Positions 8,060 through 15,661 of a DNA stretch of 37,653 nucleotides are shown here, piece by piece. Position numbers and translations under genes: made by a program. Each line of letters starts with the position of its first letter. The first letter of the stretch is position 1. The notes below the pieces were generated by a model that saw nothing but the letters and a program-made list of their open reading frames with translations, did not search any database and was not told the DNA's origin. The stretch is from an uncultured Luminiphilus sp. Lineage in GTDB: Bacteria > Pseudomonadota > Gammaproteobacteria > Pseudomonadales > Halieaceae. Where the stretch lies: contig CAJQLP010000087.1 in assembly GCA_905479205.1 (NCBI GenBank), positions 1 to 37,653 on the forward strand. Direction: 5' to 3'.

Positions 8060-8778
8060 TCGCCATCGACTTTTCCGTAGATGCCTGTTTCTGCCCGCAG
8101 ATTATTTAGCGCAGCCTTACGCTCGTCCGTTGACATCGTCGCGTGCTCTGGATGCTCGGGTAGCAGATTGACCTGTGGCATTGCAAGTTCTTCGCCTCGT
8201 AGTACAAGCGCGACATAGCGTTCATAATGCTGTTTGAACACTGGCCATGTCTTTGATTCAGTGTTGTTGGCCAGAAAAAACCAATCGCTATCGCGCCCAG
8301 CGAAATAAACGGCCGGATGGCTCCACTGCTGCTCTTGTTTGGGCGAGGGCTTTTGGCTCGCCTCGATAAAAGCTTCTCTCGGACCCGGTAAGCCCTTGTG
8401 TCGCAGCGCATCTTGGCAACTTTCAAGCATTCGGTGCAGTGTGGGTAAGTACTCGCTATTTTCTATGGCGTGGCGAGCCCCCAAGAGAATAACGTCGGCC
8501 GAAAAACCACCTAAGGACTCAAGCCATAACCGTTTAATTTGGTTCAGCTGCCCGTTGTCTGGATACGCCGCGTAAAATTGGTTGTGGTAGTTCAACCGAA
8601 ACAATGCGAATACCTGATTGATGGCTTCAATCATATCGTCCTTGCTGGACGGCTGGTCTGTGTCGCCGTCACTCCGCCCAGCTGGTGTCGCTGAGGTCGT
8701 CTGCGAGACTGCGGTCCCTTGTACGACCCGTTGGGCCAGGTCGGCTGCTTCCTTGCTGTTGGACATTTTCGCCTCCAT
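8056..8778 (-). CDS. Lambda P-like replication protein (putative DnaB helicase loader)
   Basis: About 240 residues. The N-terminal ~50 residues are polar and probably disordered. The rest resembles the replication protein P family: AINQVFALFRLNYHNQFY, LNQIKRLWLESLGGF, EYLPTLHRMLESCQDAL, WSHPAVYFAGRDSDWFFLAN, then a tail ending near LNNLRAETGIYG. Lambda P captures DnaB and loads it at the origin. Chromosomal relatives are found in marine gammaproteobacteria; the loading role is inferred. The chosen ATG at 8778 has GGGAG seven bases upstream; ATG at 8766 is an alternative. Its 5' end overlaps the DnaT-repeat gene by about 110 bp in another frame, and its 3' end overlaps dnaB by three bases. No ATPase motif is present, as in lambda P and unlike DnaC. 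Confidence 0.8.
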   Translation of the reverse strand: MEAKMSNSKEAADLAQRVVQGTAVSQTTSATPAGRSDGDTDQPSSKDDMIEAINQVFALFRLNYHNQFYAAYPDNGQLNQIKRLWLESLGGFSADVILLGARHAIENSEYLPTLHRMLESCQDALRHKGLPGPREAFIEASQKPSPKQEQQWSHPAVYFAGRDSDWFFLANNTESKTWPVFKQHYERYVALVLRGEELAMPQVNLLPEHPEHATMSTDERKAALNNLRAETGIYGKVDGD

Positions 8779-9763
8779 GGCGTTGCTCCCAGCGCCATTG
8801 ATGTTTGACATGCTGTAAGAACTTGCTGTTCCACGATGTGTGCATTTCGTTACTGTCTGACCAGTAAAGCACAAATTCGGGCATTCGTTGCCGAGCAAAG
8901 TCTCTGCTAATACCTGCCATGTCCAGGATTTCGAACACTTCGTTGCTCGGTTGCCATGCGGAACCGATACGCGTGGGCTCAGTGCTATGCACTAAACCGC
9001 CCGCGAAACGGGACCAGCGTTGGCGTACGAAGCTAATAAAACGACTATTTACTTCTTTGGGTGGGCCGCCTTTTTCTCGCCAATAAAGCACGAACTCCGG
9101 CCGCAATGTATCGATGAACTCGGGATCAACCCCCGAGCGCACCATAATTTCCATAGCATCGTGACTGGGATGCCAATCAGCATCGAACTTAGGGGGCTCT
9201 GAAATGGTGAATGCGGGATGTTGGTGCTGTTGGCGGCGCCATATAGCTAGCACGTGCTGTCTAAATCGACTGTCACGAGTGCGATCCGCGACCCCGCGTT
9301 CAAAATTAGCGAGCTGGCTGAGCGCAAACTGGCGATCAATACCATGATTCAGAGCGAGCAGATCGAGAACACCCTCAGAGGGCTGCCACGTATCTTCAGG
9401 CGCGACGCGGGGTTGTAGAGGTTGTAGAGACGCTCCTTGGCTATGTTCACTCGACTGGTATTCACCCGTCTTGGAGTGCTCACCCGCCAGAGACACCCGC
9501 ACCGTGGCGCCATCATCTTCGGTGAGTATAGCGATAACCCCCAGTTCCGCGAGTCGCTTGAGTAGGTGCAATATTTCGTGCCGCTGCCAAAATGGGAAAT
9601 TCTTTTCTAAAGATGTCATAACTAAGGCGTGCCATCGCCCGGGAGTTTGGGGAATCTGTGGAGCAATACCTTGTAATAAAATAGCCTCACCTAGCCCAAT
9701 GGTAGCTGCCAAATCAGGAGAAAACGTCAACTGACGATCAGGAATAAGTGAGCTTGATGACAT
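8669..9763 (-). CDS. Primosomal DnaT-repeat protein (three tandem DnaT-type ssDNA-binding domains)
   Basis: 364 residues. The N-terminal ~95 residues look like a winged-helix domain (IPDRQLTFSPDLAATIGL, with HEILHLLKRLAELGVI as recognition region). Three copies of the DnaT C-terminal fold follow: about 126-177 (TWQPSEGVLDLLALNHGI), 197-251 (DWHPSHDAMEIMVRSGV and RPEFVLYWREKG) and 270-326 (AWQPSNEVFEILDMAGI, MPEFVLYWSD, SWNSKFLQHVKHQW). The second and third are close to E. coli DnaT, which has one copy; the first is more diverged. The tail is polar and low in complexity. DnaT helps load DnaB during replication restart, so the neighbouring loader-like gene and dnaB support a helicase-loading role. 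Start: ATG 9763, with no strong ribosome binding site; a TTG three codons earlier is possible. Confidence 0.82.
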   Translation of the reverse strand: MSSSSLIPDRQLTFSPDLAATIGLGEAILLQGIAPQIPQTPGRWHALVMTSLEKNFPFWQRHEILHLLKRLAELGVIAILTEDDGATVRVSLAGEHSKTGEYQSSEHSQGASLQPLQPRVAPEDTWQPSEGVLDLLALNHGIDRQFALSQLANFERGVADRTRDSRFRQHVLAIWRRQQHQHPAFTISEPPKFDADWHPSHDAMEIMVRSGVDPEFIDTLRPEFVLYWREKGGPPKEVNSRFISFVRQRWSRFAGGLVHSTEPTRIGSAWQPSNEVFEILDMAGISRDFARQRMPEFVLYWSDSNEMHTSWNSKFLQHVKHQWRWEQRHGGENVQQQGSSRPGPTGRTRDRSLADDLSDTSWAE

Positions 9764-9816
9764 TAGTTTCAATGATTGATGAAAGGGTCTGCTAGCATAC
9801 CCATGAATGACGTTTG

Positions 9817-9822
9817 ATTATA
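9817..9822 (-). promoter_or_regulatory. Candidate -10 of the DnaT-repeat/P-like operon
   Basis: A perfect TATAAT on the minus strand at 9822-9817, about 54 bp before the DnaT-repeat start. The -35 region is poor. The same stretch on the plus strand offers TTGATT (9814-9819) followed by GATAAA (9838-9843), with an 18-bp spacer, as a radA promoter. The two divergent promoters would overlap. Confidence 0.45.
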
Positions 9823-9891
9823 GTGACTGACTGCCGAGATAAACTCTGCGTACATTATTAGGGGCAACCCTTAGTTTCTCAAGGATCCAAC

Positions 9892-11265
9892 ATGGCAAAA
9901 GTAAAGACGGCGTTTGTGTGCAATGACTGCGGCGCTGACTATCGCAAATGGCAAGGTCAGTGCAGTGAATGCCGTGCTTGGAATACCATAACGGAAATTC
10001 GCTTGGGGCCAGCAAAATCGGCGGGTGTTGCGCGTAGCACCCATGCCGGCGGTTATGCCGGAACCACTGCGGCCGTTCGCTTATTAAAAGACATTGATGT
10101 TGTAGAGCTACCGAGATTCTCGAGCGGCTTACAGGAGCTCGATCGCGTCTTAGGCGGTGGTTTTGTACCAGGTTCGGCCATCTTAATCGGCGGGCATCCA
10201 GGCGCAGGTAAAAGTACGCTGCTACTGCAAACACTGTGCACGCTGGCGACACAGCATTCGGCACTCTATGTGACCGGCGAAGAAAGCCCGCAGCAAATAG
10301 CGATGCGCGCCGATCGGCTCAGTTTACCTACAGACACGCTGAAAATTATGGCGGAAACCGATGTCGATGCGATCTTGGCTGCCGCTGATCAGCACAAACC
10401 AAAAGTGATGGTAATTGACTCGATCCAAGTGGTTCATTCGGAAGCTATTGCCTCTGCGCCGGGGAGTGTTTCTCAGGTTCGTGAGTGTGCAGCGCAACTG
10501 ACTCGGTTTGCTAAACAGTCGGGCGTGGTCATGATTTTAGTGGGGCACGTTACTAAGGAGGGAAGCCTCGCGGGCCCCAAGGTTTTGGAGCACATGATCG
10601 ATTGCTCCATCTTGTTGGAGGGGGAGCAGGACTCCCGCTATCGCATCCTTCGAGGCAGCAAGAACCGCTTTGGCGCAGTCAATGAGCTGGGTATTTTTGC
10701 CATGACAGACCAAGGGTTGAGAGAAGTAAAAAATCCTTCCGCTATTTTTCTCGATCGTGCAGAGCGCCCTGCACCAGGCACAACGGTTATGGTTGTTTGG
10801 GAGGGTACTCGGCCGCTACTTGTCGAGATTCAAGCGCTGGTCGACGACAGCTCTCTGGGTAATCCTCGACGAGTCGCTGTTGGATTCGAACAAAATCGAT
10901 TGGCTATGCTGCTTGCTGTGTTACATCGACATGGCGGTATTCAAGTGGGTGATCAAGATGTTTTCGCAAACGTGGTCGGTGGTGTTCGTGTACTCGAAAC
11001 CAGCGCTGACTTGGCCTTGTTGACGGCGATCGTATCAAGCCTACGTAATCGTGTGTTGAGTCGCGATATGGTGGTTTTTGGTGAGGTTGGGTTGTCGGGT
11101 GAGATTCGGCCGGTGCCATCGGGCCAAGAGCGTTTGAGTGAAGCTGCGAAGCATGGGTTCCGCCGCGCGATCGTGCCGAGGGGCAATGCGCCAAAGCAAC
11201 CTATTAAAGGTTTAGAGATAATTCCAGTAAGTCGGTTAGATGAGGCTTTACAAGCTGTACAGTAG
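9892..11265 (+). CDS. radA: DNA repair protein RadA
   Basis: 457 residues, the usual length. RadA is a RecA-like, DnaB-type ATPase that drives branch migration in recombination intermediates. In order: the N-terminal zinc finger (CNDCGADYRKWQGQCSEC), Walker A GGHPGAGKST (about 100-109), Walker B VMVIDSIQVV, the diagnostic KNRFG motif (about 262-266, RGSKNRFGAVNELG), and a Lon-protease-like C-terminal domain (GGVRVLETSADLALL, VVFGEVGLSGEIRPV). The ATG is preceded by AAGGATC. Its divergent neighbour is also a replication/restart gene. Confidence 0.98.
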   Translation: MAKVKTAFVCNDCGADYRKWQGQCSECRAWNTITEIRLGPAKSAGVARSTHAGGYAGTTAAVRLLKDIDVVELPRFSSGLQELDRVLGGGFVPGSAILIGGHPGAGKSTLLLQTLCTLATQHSALYVTGEESPQQIAMRADRLSLPTDTLKIMAETDVDAILAAADQHKPKVMVIDSIQVVHSEAIASAPGSVSQVRECAAQLTRFAKQSGVVMILVGHVTKEGSLAGPKVLEHMIDCSILLEGEQDSRYRILRGSKNRFGAVNELGIFAMTDQGLREVKNPSAIFLDRAERPAPGTTVMVVWEGTRPLLVEIQALVDDSSLGNPRRVAVGFEQNRLAMLLAVLHRHGGIQVGDQDVFANVVGGVRVLETSADLALLTAIVSSLRNRVLSRDMVVFGEVGLSGEIRPVPSGQERLSEAAKHGFRRAIVPRGNAPKQPIKGLEIIPVSRLDEALQAVQ

Positions 11266-11289
11266 CTGTTGAGAGTACAGAGTGGCAAA

Positions 11290-11430
11290 GGGATTAAATC
11301 TAGATCGGAGATCAATCAAGAATGCCTTCTTTATGGCGCCGACAGAGACCATATCGACTACGTTAAAGGCGCTAATATTGGCGGCTTTATCAAGGTAGCC
11401 GATGTGATGCTGGCCTACGGCATTATGTAA
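11290..11430 (+). pseudogene. gdhA: 3' relic of NADP-type glutamate dehydrogenase
   Basis: This frame has no usable start but reads into the typical GdhA C-terminus: ECLLYGADRDHIDYV, then KGANIGGFIKVADVM, and ends AYGIM before TAA at 11428-11430. In E. coli GdhA the last residues contain the very similar GANIAGFVKVADAML. Only about the last 40 of roughly 450 residues remain, fused directly to the sequence after radA. The rest of the gene has been deleted, so no enzyme is made from here; ammonia assimilation must rely on genes elsewhere. Confidence 0.8.
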
Positions 11431-11473
11431 AGACATGATGTGCCTAAAAGTTACGATGGCGCGTGAGCCAACG

Positions 11474-13138
11474 TTACATGAGTTTTCGGTATTTCACGCG
11501 GCTTGGGGTATCGGCGTCCTTGCCCAAGCGCGATCGGCGGTCCTCTTCGTATTCAGTGAAATTTCCCTCGTGAAACACAACGCCGCCGTCGTCTTCATAG
11601 GCGAGAATGTGCGTTGCAACACGGTCCAAAAACCATCGGTCGTGGGAGATGACCATGGCCGAGCCTGGGAATGCGAGTATTGCCTCTTCCAATGCTCGTA
11701 AGGTTTCAACATCAAGGTCGTTGGTGGGTTCGTCAAGCAGCAAGACGTTGGCTCCTTGCTTCAACAATTTCGCAAGGTGTAAGCGGTTTCGCTCTCCACC
11801 CGACAAATCTTTGACAAATTTTTGTTGATCGGAGCCTTTGAAATTGAAACGTCCAACATAAGATCTTGAGGGTACTTCATAGTTGCCGATCTTGATGATG
11901 TCTAAACCGTCGGACACTTCTTCCCAGACGGTCTTGCTACCGTCCAAGTCATCGCGGGACTGATCAACGTAGCCCAGCTGAACGGTTTCACCCACGATGA
12001 CCTCGCCGCCATCGGGCTGCTCAATGCCCATTAGCAGTTTGAACAGCGTCGATTTACCCATGCCATTGGCGCCTATGATGCCGACAATGCTGCCTTTCGG
12101 GACGGTAAAGCTAACGTTGTCGAACAGGAGTCGGTCACCAAAGGTCTTGCGCAGATTATTGACTTCAATAACTTTGTCGCCCAAGCGAGGTCCGGGTGGT
12201 ATGTAAATCTCGTTGGTTTCATTGCGCGTCTGATATTCTTGGGAATTCAGTTCCTCGAAACGCTGAAGGCGCGCTTTGTTTTTGGCTTGCCGGCCCTTCG
12301 GGTTACTTCTAACCCACTCCAGTTCCGCTTTGATCGCTTTCTGGTGGGAAGCCTCTTGCCGTGCCTCCTGTTCTAGACGGGCCTCTTTGGCTTCAAGCCA
12401 AGTCGAGTAGTTACCTTCATAAGGAATACCACGACCGCGGTCGAGTTCTAGAATCCAGCCCGCCGCATTGTCGAGAAAGTATCGATCGTGCGTAATTGCC
12501 ACGACGGTTCCGGGAAAGTCTTCTAAGAAGCGCTCAAGCCATCCGACCGATTCCGCATCAAGGTGGTTGGTGGGCTCGTCGAGGAGGAGCATATCGGGTT
12601 CGGATAAGAGTAGACGACACAGCGCAACGCGTCGCCGCTCGCCGCCTGACAGAGTATCTACATTGGCATCCCATGGGGGTAAGCGAAGCGCATTAGCGGC
12701 TATCTCAAGTTTGGTATCCAAATTATGGGCATCTTGCGCCTGAATAATATCTTCAAATCGCGCCTGCTCCTTTGCAAGAGCATCGAAATCTGCATCAGGT
12801 TCTGCATAATCTGCATAGACTTTTTCAAGACCAGCCAGCGCATCAATGGCCTCTTGCACCCCTTCTTCCACATTGCCGCGTACGTCCTTCTCTGCGTTAA
12901 GTTGGGGCTCCTGCTGAAGATAGCCAATCTTAATTCCCGATTGGGCGCGCGCCTCCCCCTGAATATCGGTATCGATCCCGGCCATGATTCGTAAAAGCGT
13001 CGATTTACCTGAGCCATTGAGGCCCAGCACACCAATCTTGGCGCCTGGGAAAAACGACAGGGAGATATCTTTGAGAATTTCGCGCTTGGGTGAAACAATT
13101 TTTCCCACGCGATTCATTGTGTAGACGTACTGCGCCAT
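11474..13138 (-). CDS. ettA: Energy-dependent translational throttle protein EttA (ABC-F)
   Basis: 554 residues, matching the E. coli length. EttA is an ABC-F ATPase that binds the ribosomal E site and gates entry into elongation according to ADP/ATP. It begins MAQYVYTMNRVGK; Walker A1 GLNGSGKST is at about 39-47, with LSGGERRRVALCRLL and DEPTNHLD. The second ATPase domain has GANGMGKST, LSGGERNRLHLAKLL and DEPTNDLD. The charged linker between the two (EARLEQEARQEASHQKAI) is the P-site tRNA interaction motif. The family N-terminus fixes the ATG at 13138; the frame is open further up without homology. Confidence 0.97.
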   Translation of the reverse strand: MAQYVYTMNRVGKIVSPKREILKDISLSFFPGAKIGVLGLNGSGKSTLLRIMAGIDTDIQGEARAQSGIKIGYLQQEPQLNAEKDVRGNVEEGVQEAIDALAGLEKVYADYAEPDADFDALAKEQARFEDIIQAQDAHNLDTKLEIAANALRLPPWDANVDTLSGGERRRVALCRLLLSEPDMLLLDEPTNHLDAESVGWLERFLEDFPGTVVAITHDRYFLDNAAGWILELDRGRGIPYEGNYSTWLEAKEARLEQEARQEASHQKAIKAELEWVRSNPKGRQAKNKARLQRFEELNSQEYQTRNETNEIYIPPGPRLGDKVIEVNNLRKTFGDRLLFDNVSFTVPKGSIVGIIGANGMGKSTLFKLLMGIEQPDGGEVIVGETVQLGYVDQSRDDLDGSKTVWEEVSDGLDIIKIGNYEVPSRSYVGRFNFKGSDQQKFVKDLSGGERNRLHLAKLLKQGANVLLLDEPTNDLDVETLRALEEAILAFPGSAMVISHDRWFLDRVATHILAYEDDGGVVFHEGNFTEYEEDRRSRLGKDADTPSRVKYRKLM

Positions 13139-13175
13139 TAGTCCATGTCCTGATGTGTTTCGATTGAGGTTGGGG

Positions 13176-13184
13176 AGCATAGCA
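13176..13184 (-). promoter_or_regulatory. Extended -10 promoter candidate for ettA
   Basis: On the minus strand the sequence TGCTATGCT gives an extended -10 (TGn plus TATGCT at 13181-13176), about 38 bp before the ettA start. No -35 is evident, which extended -10 promoters tolerate. Confidence 0.4.
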
Positions 13185-13186
13185 AA

Positions 13187-13201
13187 CCCTACTTTGTAGG
13201 G
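13187..13201 (-). terminator. Short hairpin after the M14 peptidase gene
   Basis: CCCTAC, loop of three, GTAGGG: a perfect 6-bp stem 20 bp past the stop of the M14 gene. On the minus strand it is followed only by TTTGCT, so it would be a weak terminator of the ugd-rimB-rimK-M14 operon. It lies just upstream of the ettA -10. Confidence 0.4.
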
Positions 13202-13220
13202 CACCTGCTGGTGAGGCTAT

Positions 13221-14294
13221 TTACCCTGCAATAGGGGCGTCACTAGGGCTATCTTCATCATGAACATAGTCAGATGGCAGCAGCTCTTCGTGGAAGTCCT
13301 CATACTCAAACTCAGTTTGTGCTGACACTTTGGCTATGTGGAAAAGCGCATCGCCTTCATAAACAGTGGGCAGGTTGGATCGACCAATCACGATGCCTGA
13401 CAGGGGGGCAATAACTTCAATCTCCCAGGTCCCCAGCGGATCGGAAACGACGCCGATAACTTGGTTTTTTTCGACCTGCCCACCGAGGGAGACCAAAACG
13501 CGATGCACGCCGCTGCCGGGTGAACGCACCCACTGGGTGATTTTGCTGATAATGGGTTTTTTGGGCGCGCGTGCGCGACTCGGTCGTAGCATGCCAATAT
13601 GACGCATTACGTTGATCACACCTTTGACGCCGGCGCGGATATACACTTCATCGAAGCGTAATGCTTCGCAGCTCTCGTACAAGATGACGGGGACACCCAT
13701 TTCCGTAGCATATTCTCGAAGTGAGCCATCTCTAATTTTTGAATCAATGACAATAGGCGCACCAAAAGCCTGTGACATCCCTTTGACTACGGGGTCGTTC
13801 AGTTCTGCGCGGATTTGTGGGAAATTAGAGCGGTGTCTTCCACCCGTATGTAAATCTATGCCATGGCTGCACTTAGCAACGATTTCATTCATAAATGTAT
13901 AGGCCAATCGCCCTGTGAGTGACCCGCTGGGCGAGCCGGGAAACGAGCGATTTAAATCTCGACCATCCGGCAGGTAGCGCGAGTGGTTATTGAAGCCATA
14001 GACATTAACGATGGGGATCGCGAGCAGCGATCCAGACATTTTTTTTGGGTCTATCGTTTTCAATATGCGGCGAACAATCTCCACGCCGTTGATTTCGTCA
14101 CCATGAATCGCGGCGCAAACAAACAGCGTGGGGCCAGGACGCGTGCCTCGAACGACCTGCACTGACAGTGACATATCATCGTTACTGAAGGTCGGTGCGA
14201 CCTCAATTTCGACGGTGCGTGTTTCGCCAGGCAAAACACTTTCTCCGCCGATAGTGAGTGCTTCGGTGTAGCGCTTTCGCGTGGAGGTGTTCAC
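13221..14294 (-). CDS. M14-family zinc peptidase, succinylglutamate desuccinylase/aspartoacylase-like
   Basis: 357 residues. The catalytic domain shows the zinc-binding pair in AAIHGDEINGVEI (H and E, about 82-90) and the third ligand in GIDLHTGGRHRSN; a candidate catalytic glutamate lies in VILYESCEAL. The last ~90 residues form a small beta domain (SPGSGVHRVLVSLGGQV and PLSGIVIGRSNLP) like a lipoyl/barrel-sandwich fold. Family members hydrolyse amide bonds next to acidic amino acids. The gene directly follows rimK, whose product adds glutamates to S6, so trimming of glutamate tails is a reasonable hypothesis, but the substrate is not known. The start is GTG at 14294, with GAGGT in a good position; the rimK stop lies inside that ribosome binding site. 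Confidence 0.85.
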   Translation of the reverse strand: MNTSTRKRYTEALTIGGESVLPGETRTVEIEVAPTFSNDDMSLSVQVVRGTRPGPTLFVCAAIHGDEINGVEIVRRILKTIDPKKMSGSLLAIPIVNVYGFNNHSRYLPDGRDLNRSFPGSPSGSLTGRLAYTFMNEIVAKCSHGIDLHTGGRHRSNFPQIRAELNDPVVKGMSQAFGAPIVIDSKIRDGSLREYATEMGVPVILYESCEALRFDEVYIRAGVKGVINVMRHIGMLRPSRARAPKKPIISKITQWVRSPGSGVHRVLVSLGGQVEKNQVIGVVSDPLGTWEIEVIAPLSGIVIGRSNLPTVYEGDALFHIAKVSAQTEFEYEDFHEELLPSDYVHDEDSPSDAPIAG

Positions 14295-14303
14295 ATTCTT
14301 ACC

Positions 14304-15209
14304 TCAGCCTTTGGAGCGACCGTGTGCTTTGCCGGGTTGTGCAAACTCTTCAACAAACTGGATGATTTTCTTCGCTACATTGATGCCTGTTGATTCTTCG
14401 ATGCCTTTGAGGCCAGGGGACGAATTAACCTCCATGACTAGCGGGCCGCGCTCTGAGCGCAATAAATCGACGCCTGCTACATTGAGCCCCATGGTTTGGG
14501 CCGCTTTTACCGCCGTTCGGCGCTCGGCGGGTGTCAATTTTGTTTGTCGCGCGGTGCCGCCTCTGTGAAGGTTAGAGCGGAACTCGCCCGGTGCAGACGT
14601 GCGCTCCATTGCCGCCACTACTTTTCGTCCGATTACAAAGCAACGCACGTCGCTGCCACCGGCCTCTTTGATGTATTCCTGTACCAAAAAGTCTGCTTTG
14701 AGCTCAGTGAATGCGTCGATAACTGATTCTGCAGCTTTGATGGTCTCTGCCAAAACAACACCTCGACCTTGAGTGCCCTCAAGTAGCTTCACGACTAGTG
14801 GAGCTCCGCCAACGAGTTTAATGAGTTCACGTGTGTTGTGAACGTCGTGAGCGAATCCTGTCACGGGCAGTCCTAGGCCTTTCCTAGACAGTAACTGCAG
14901 TGCACGCAACTTTGATCGTGATCGGCCGAGTGGAATTGAGCCAACTAGGCTGTAGGTGTCCATCATCTCGAACTGACGAATAACTGCGGTACCGTAGTTT
15001 GTCACTGAGGCACCAATACGTGGAATCACGGCATCTTGGCGCTCGAGCTTTTCACCTCGGTACCAGACTGATGGGTTTGACGAAGTAATATCCATGTAGC
15101 ATTTTAAGGTATCAATAACCCGTGTTTCATGGTTGGCTGCGTTTGCTTCTTCGATTAAGCGCGATGTACTGTAAAGTCGCGGGTTGCGCGACAGGACTGC
15201 TATTTTCAA
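14304..15209 (-). CDS. rimK: Ribosomal protein S6 glutamate ligase RimK (ATP-grasp)
   Basis: 301 residues, the E. coli length. RimK uses ATP to add glutamates to the C-terminus of S6. The pre-ATP-grasp part begins [14 protein letters not shown]; the ATP-grasp core follows with [37 protein letters not shown], and the metal-binding [19 protein letters not shown]. The start is TTG at 15209, placed by homology and preceded by GGAG; it overlaps the rimB stop as TTGA. Downstream comes the M14 peptidase, upstream rimB and ugd. Its expected target, rpsF, is in this same window. Confidence 0.95.
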   Translation of the reverse strand: MKIAVLSRNPRLYSTSRLIEEANAANHETRVIDTLKCYMDITSSNPSVWYRGEKLERQDAVIPRIGASVTNYGTAVIRQFEMMDTYSLVGSIPLGRSRSKLRALQLLSRKGLGLPVTGFAHDVHNTRELIKLVGGAPLVVKLLEGTQGRGVVLAETIKAAESVIDAFTELKADFLVQEYIKEAGGSDVRCFVIGRKVVAAMERTSAPGEFRSNLHRGGTARQTKLTPAERRTAVKAAQTMGLNVAGVDLLRSERGPLVMEVNSSPGLKGIEESTGINVAKKIIQFVEEFAQPGKAHGRSKG

Positions 15210-15661
15210 GATGACTCCGGTGGTTGCTCTCGGCTGCCGCCGAGGATAAAAGAGTGACCAGGCGACACAACGACGCCTCGTTTAATGGCTGTTCTACCGA
15301 CCAGCATGCGAAATAGCATGGAGTCTCGGTCTGTGAGTGTCATTTCGATGGCATGTGCTGTGCCATCTAACACCATTGTTGTGGCAATGACGGGTCGAGA
15401 TTCTTTATGGCCTCCCGAGTCGGTGACAATACGCTCGTCGACGACCCGCGCCTCACAGATACGCACCGTATCAGTGTCTTTTTGTCGCGGGTGAACGCCA
15501 AAGCGAACCCACGCCTCACCGTTACGAGTAAAGCGTTCGGTTTCAAAAGCATGCAGCGCACTCGTGCGAGCACCTGTATCAATTTTTGCCTTGAGCCATG
15601 GGATACCAAGGTCAGGTAGGCCAACCCATTCTCGCCAACCTATAAATTTTGCGTCATTCAT
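15206..15661 (-). CDS. rimB: Retropepsin-like aspartic peptidase RimB (formerly DUF785/Zn_protease)
   Basis: 151 residues. The aspartyl-protease signature is [15 protein letters not shown], with the flanking [18 protein letters not shown] typical of this family. Later family blocks are [32 protein letters not shown] and [13 protein letters not shown]. In Pseudomonas a RimB protease acts with RimK in S6 glutamylation; in this operon it precedes rimK with a 4-base TTGA overlap, which supports the same pathway. The ATG at 15661 lies inside the end of ugd (8-bp overlap), with no independent ribosome binding site, so translation probably depends on ugd. Confidence 0.88.
   Translation of the reverse strand: MNDAKFIGWREWVGLPDLGIPWLKAKIDTGARTSALHAFETERFTRNGEAWVRFGVHPRQKDTDTVRICEARVVDERIVTDSGGHKESRPVIATTMVLDGTAHAIEMTLTDRDSMLFRMLVGRTAIKRGVVVSPGHSFILGGSREQPPESS

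Noticed and set aside
8779..8898. Longer P-like protein starting at 8898
   Set aside because: It would deepen the overlap with the DnaT-repeat gene into its third folded repeat, and no ribosome binding site supports it.
13139..13204. N-terminal extension of EttA
   Set aside because: The extra 22 residues match nothing and cover the putative promoter; the conserved start is MAQYVYTM.
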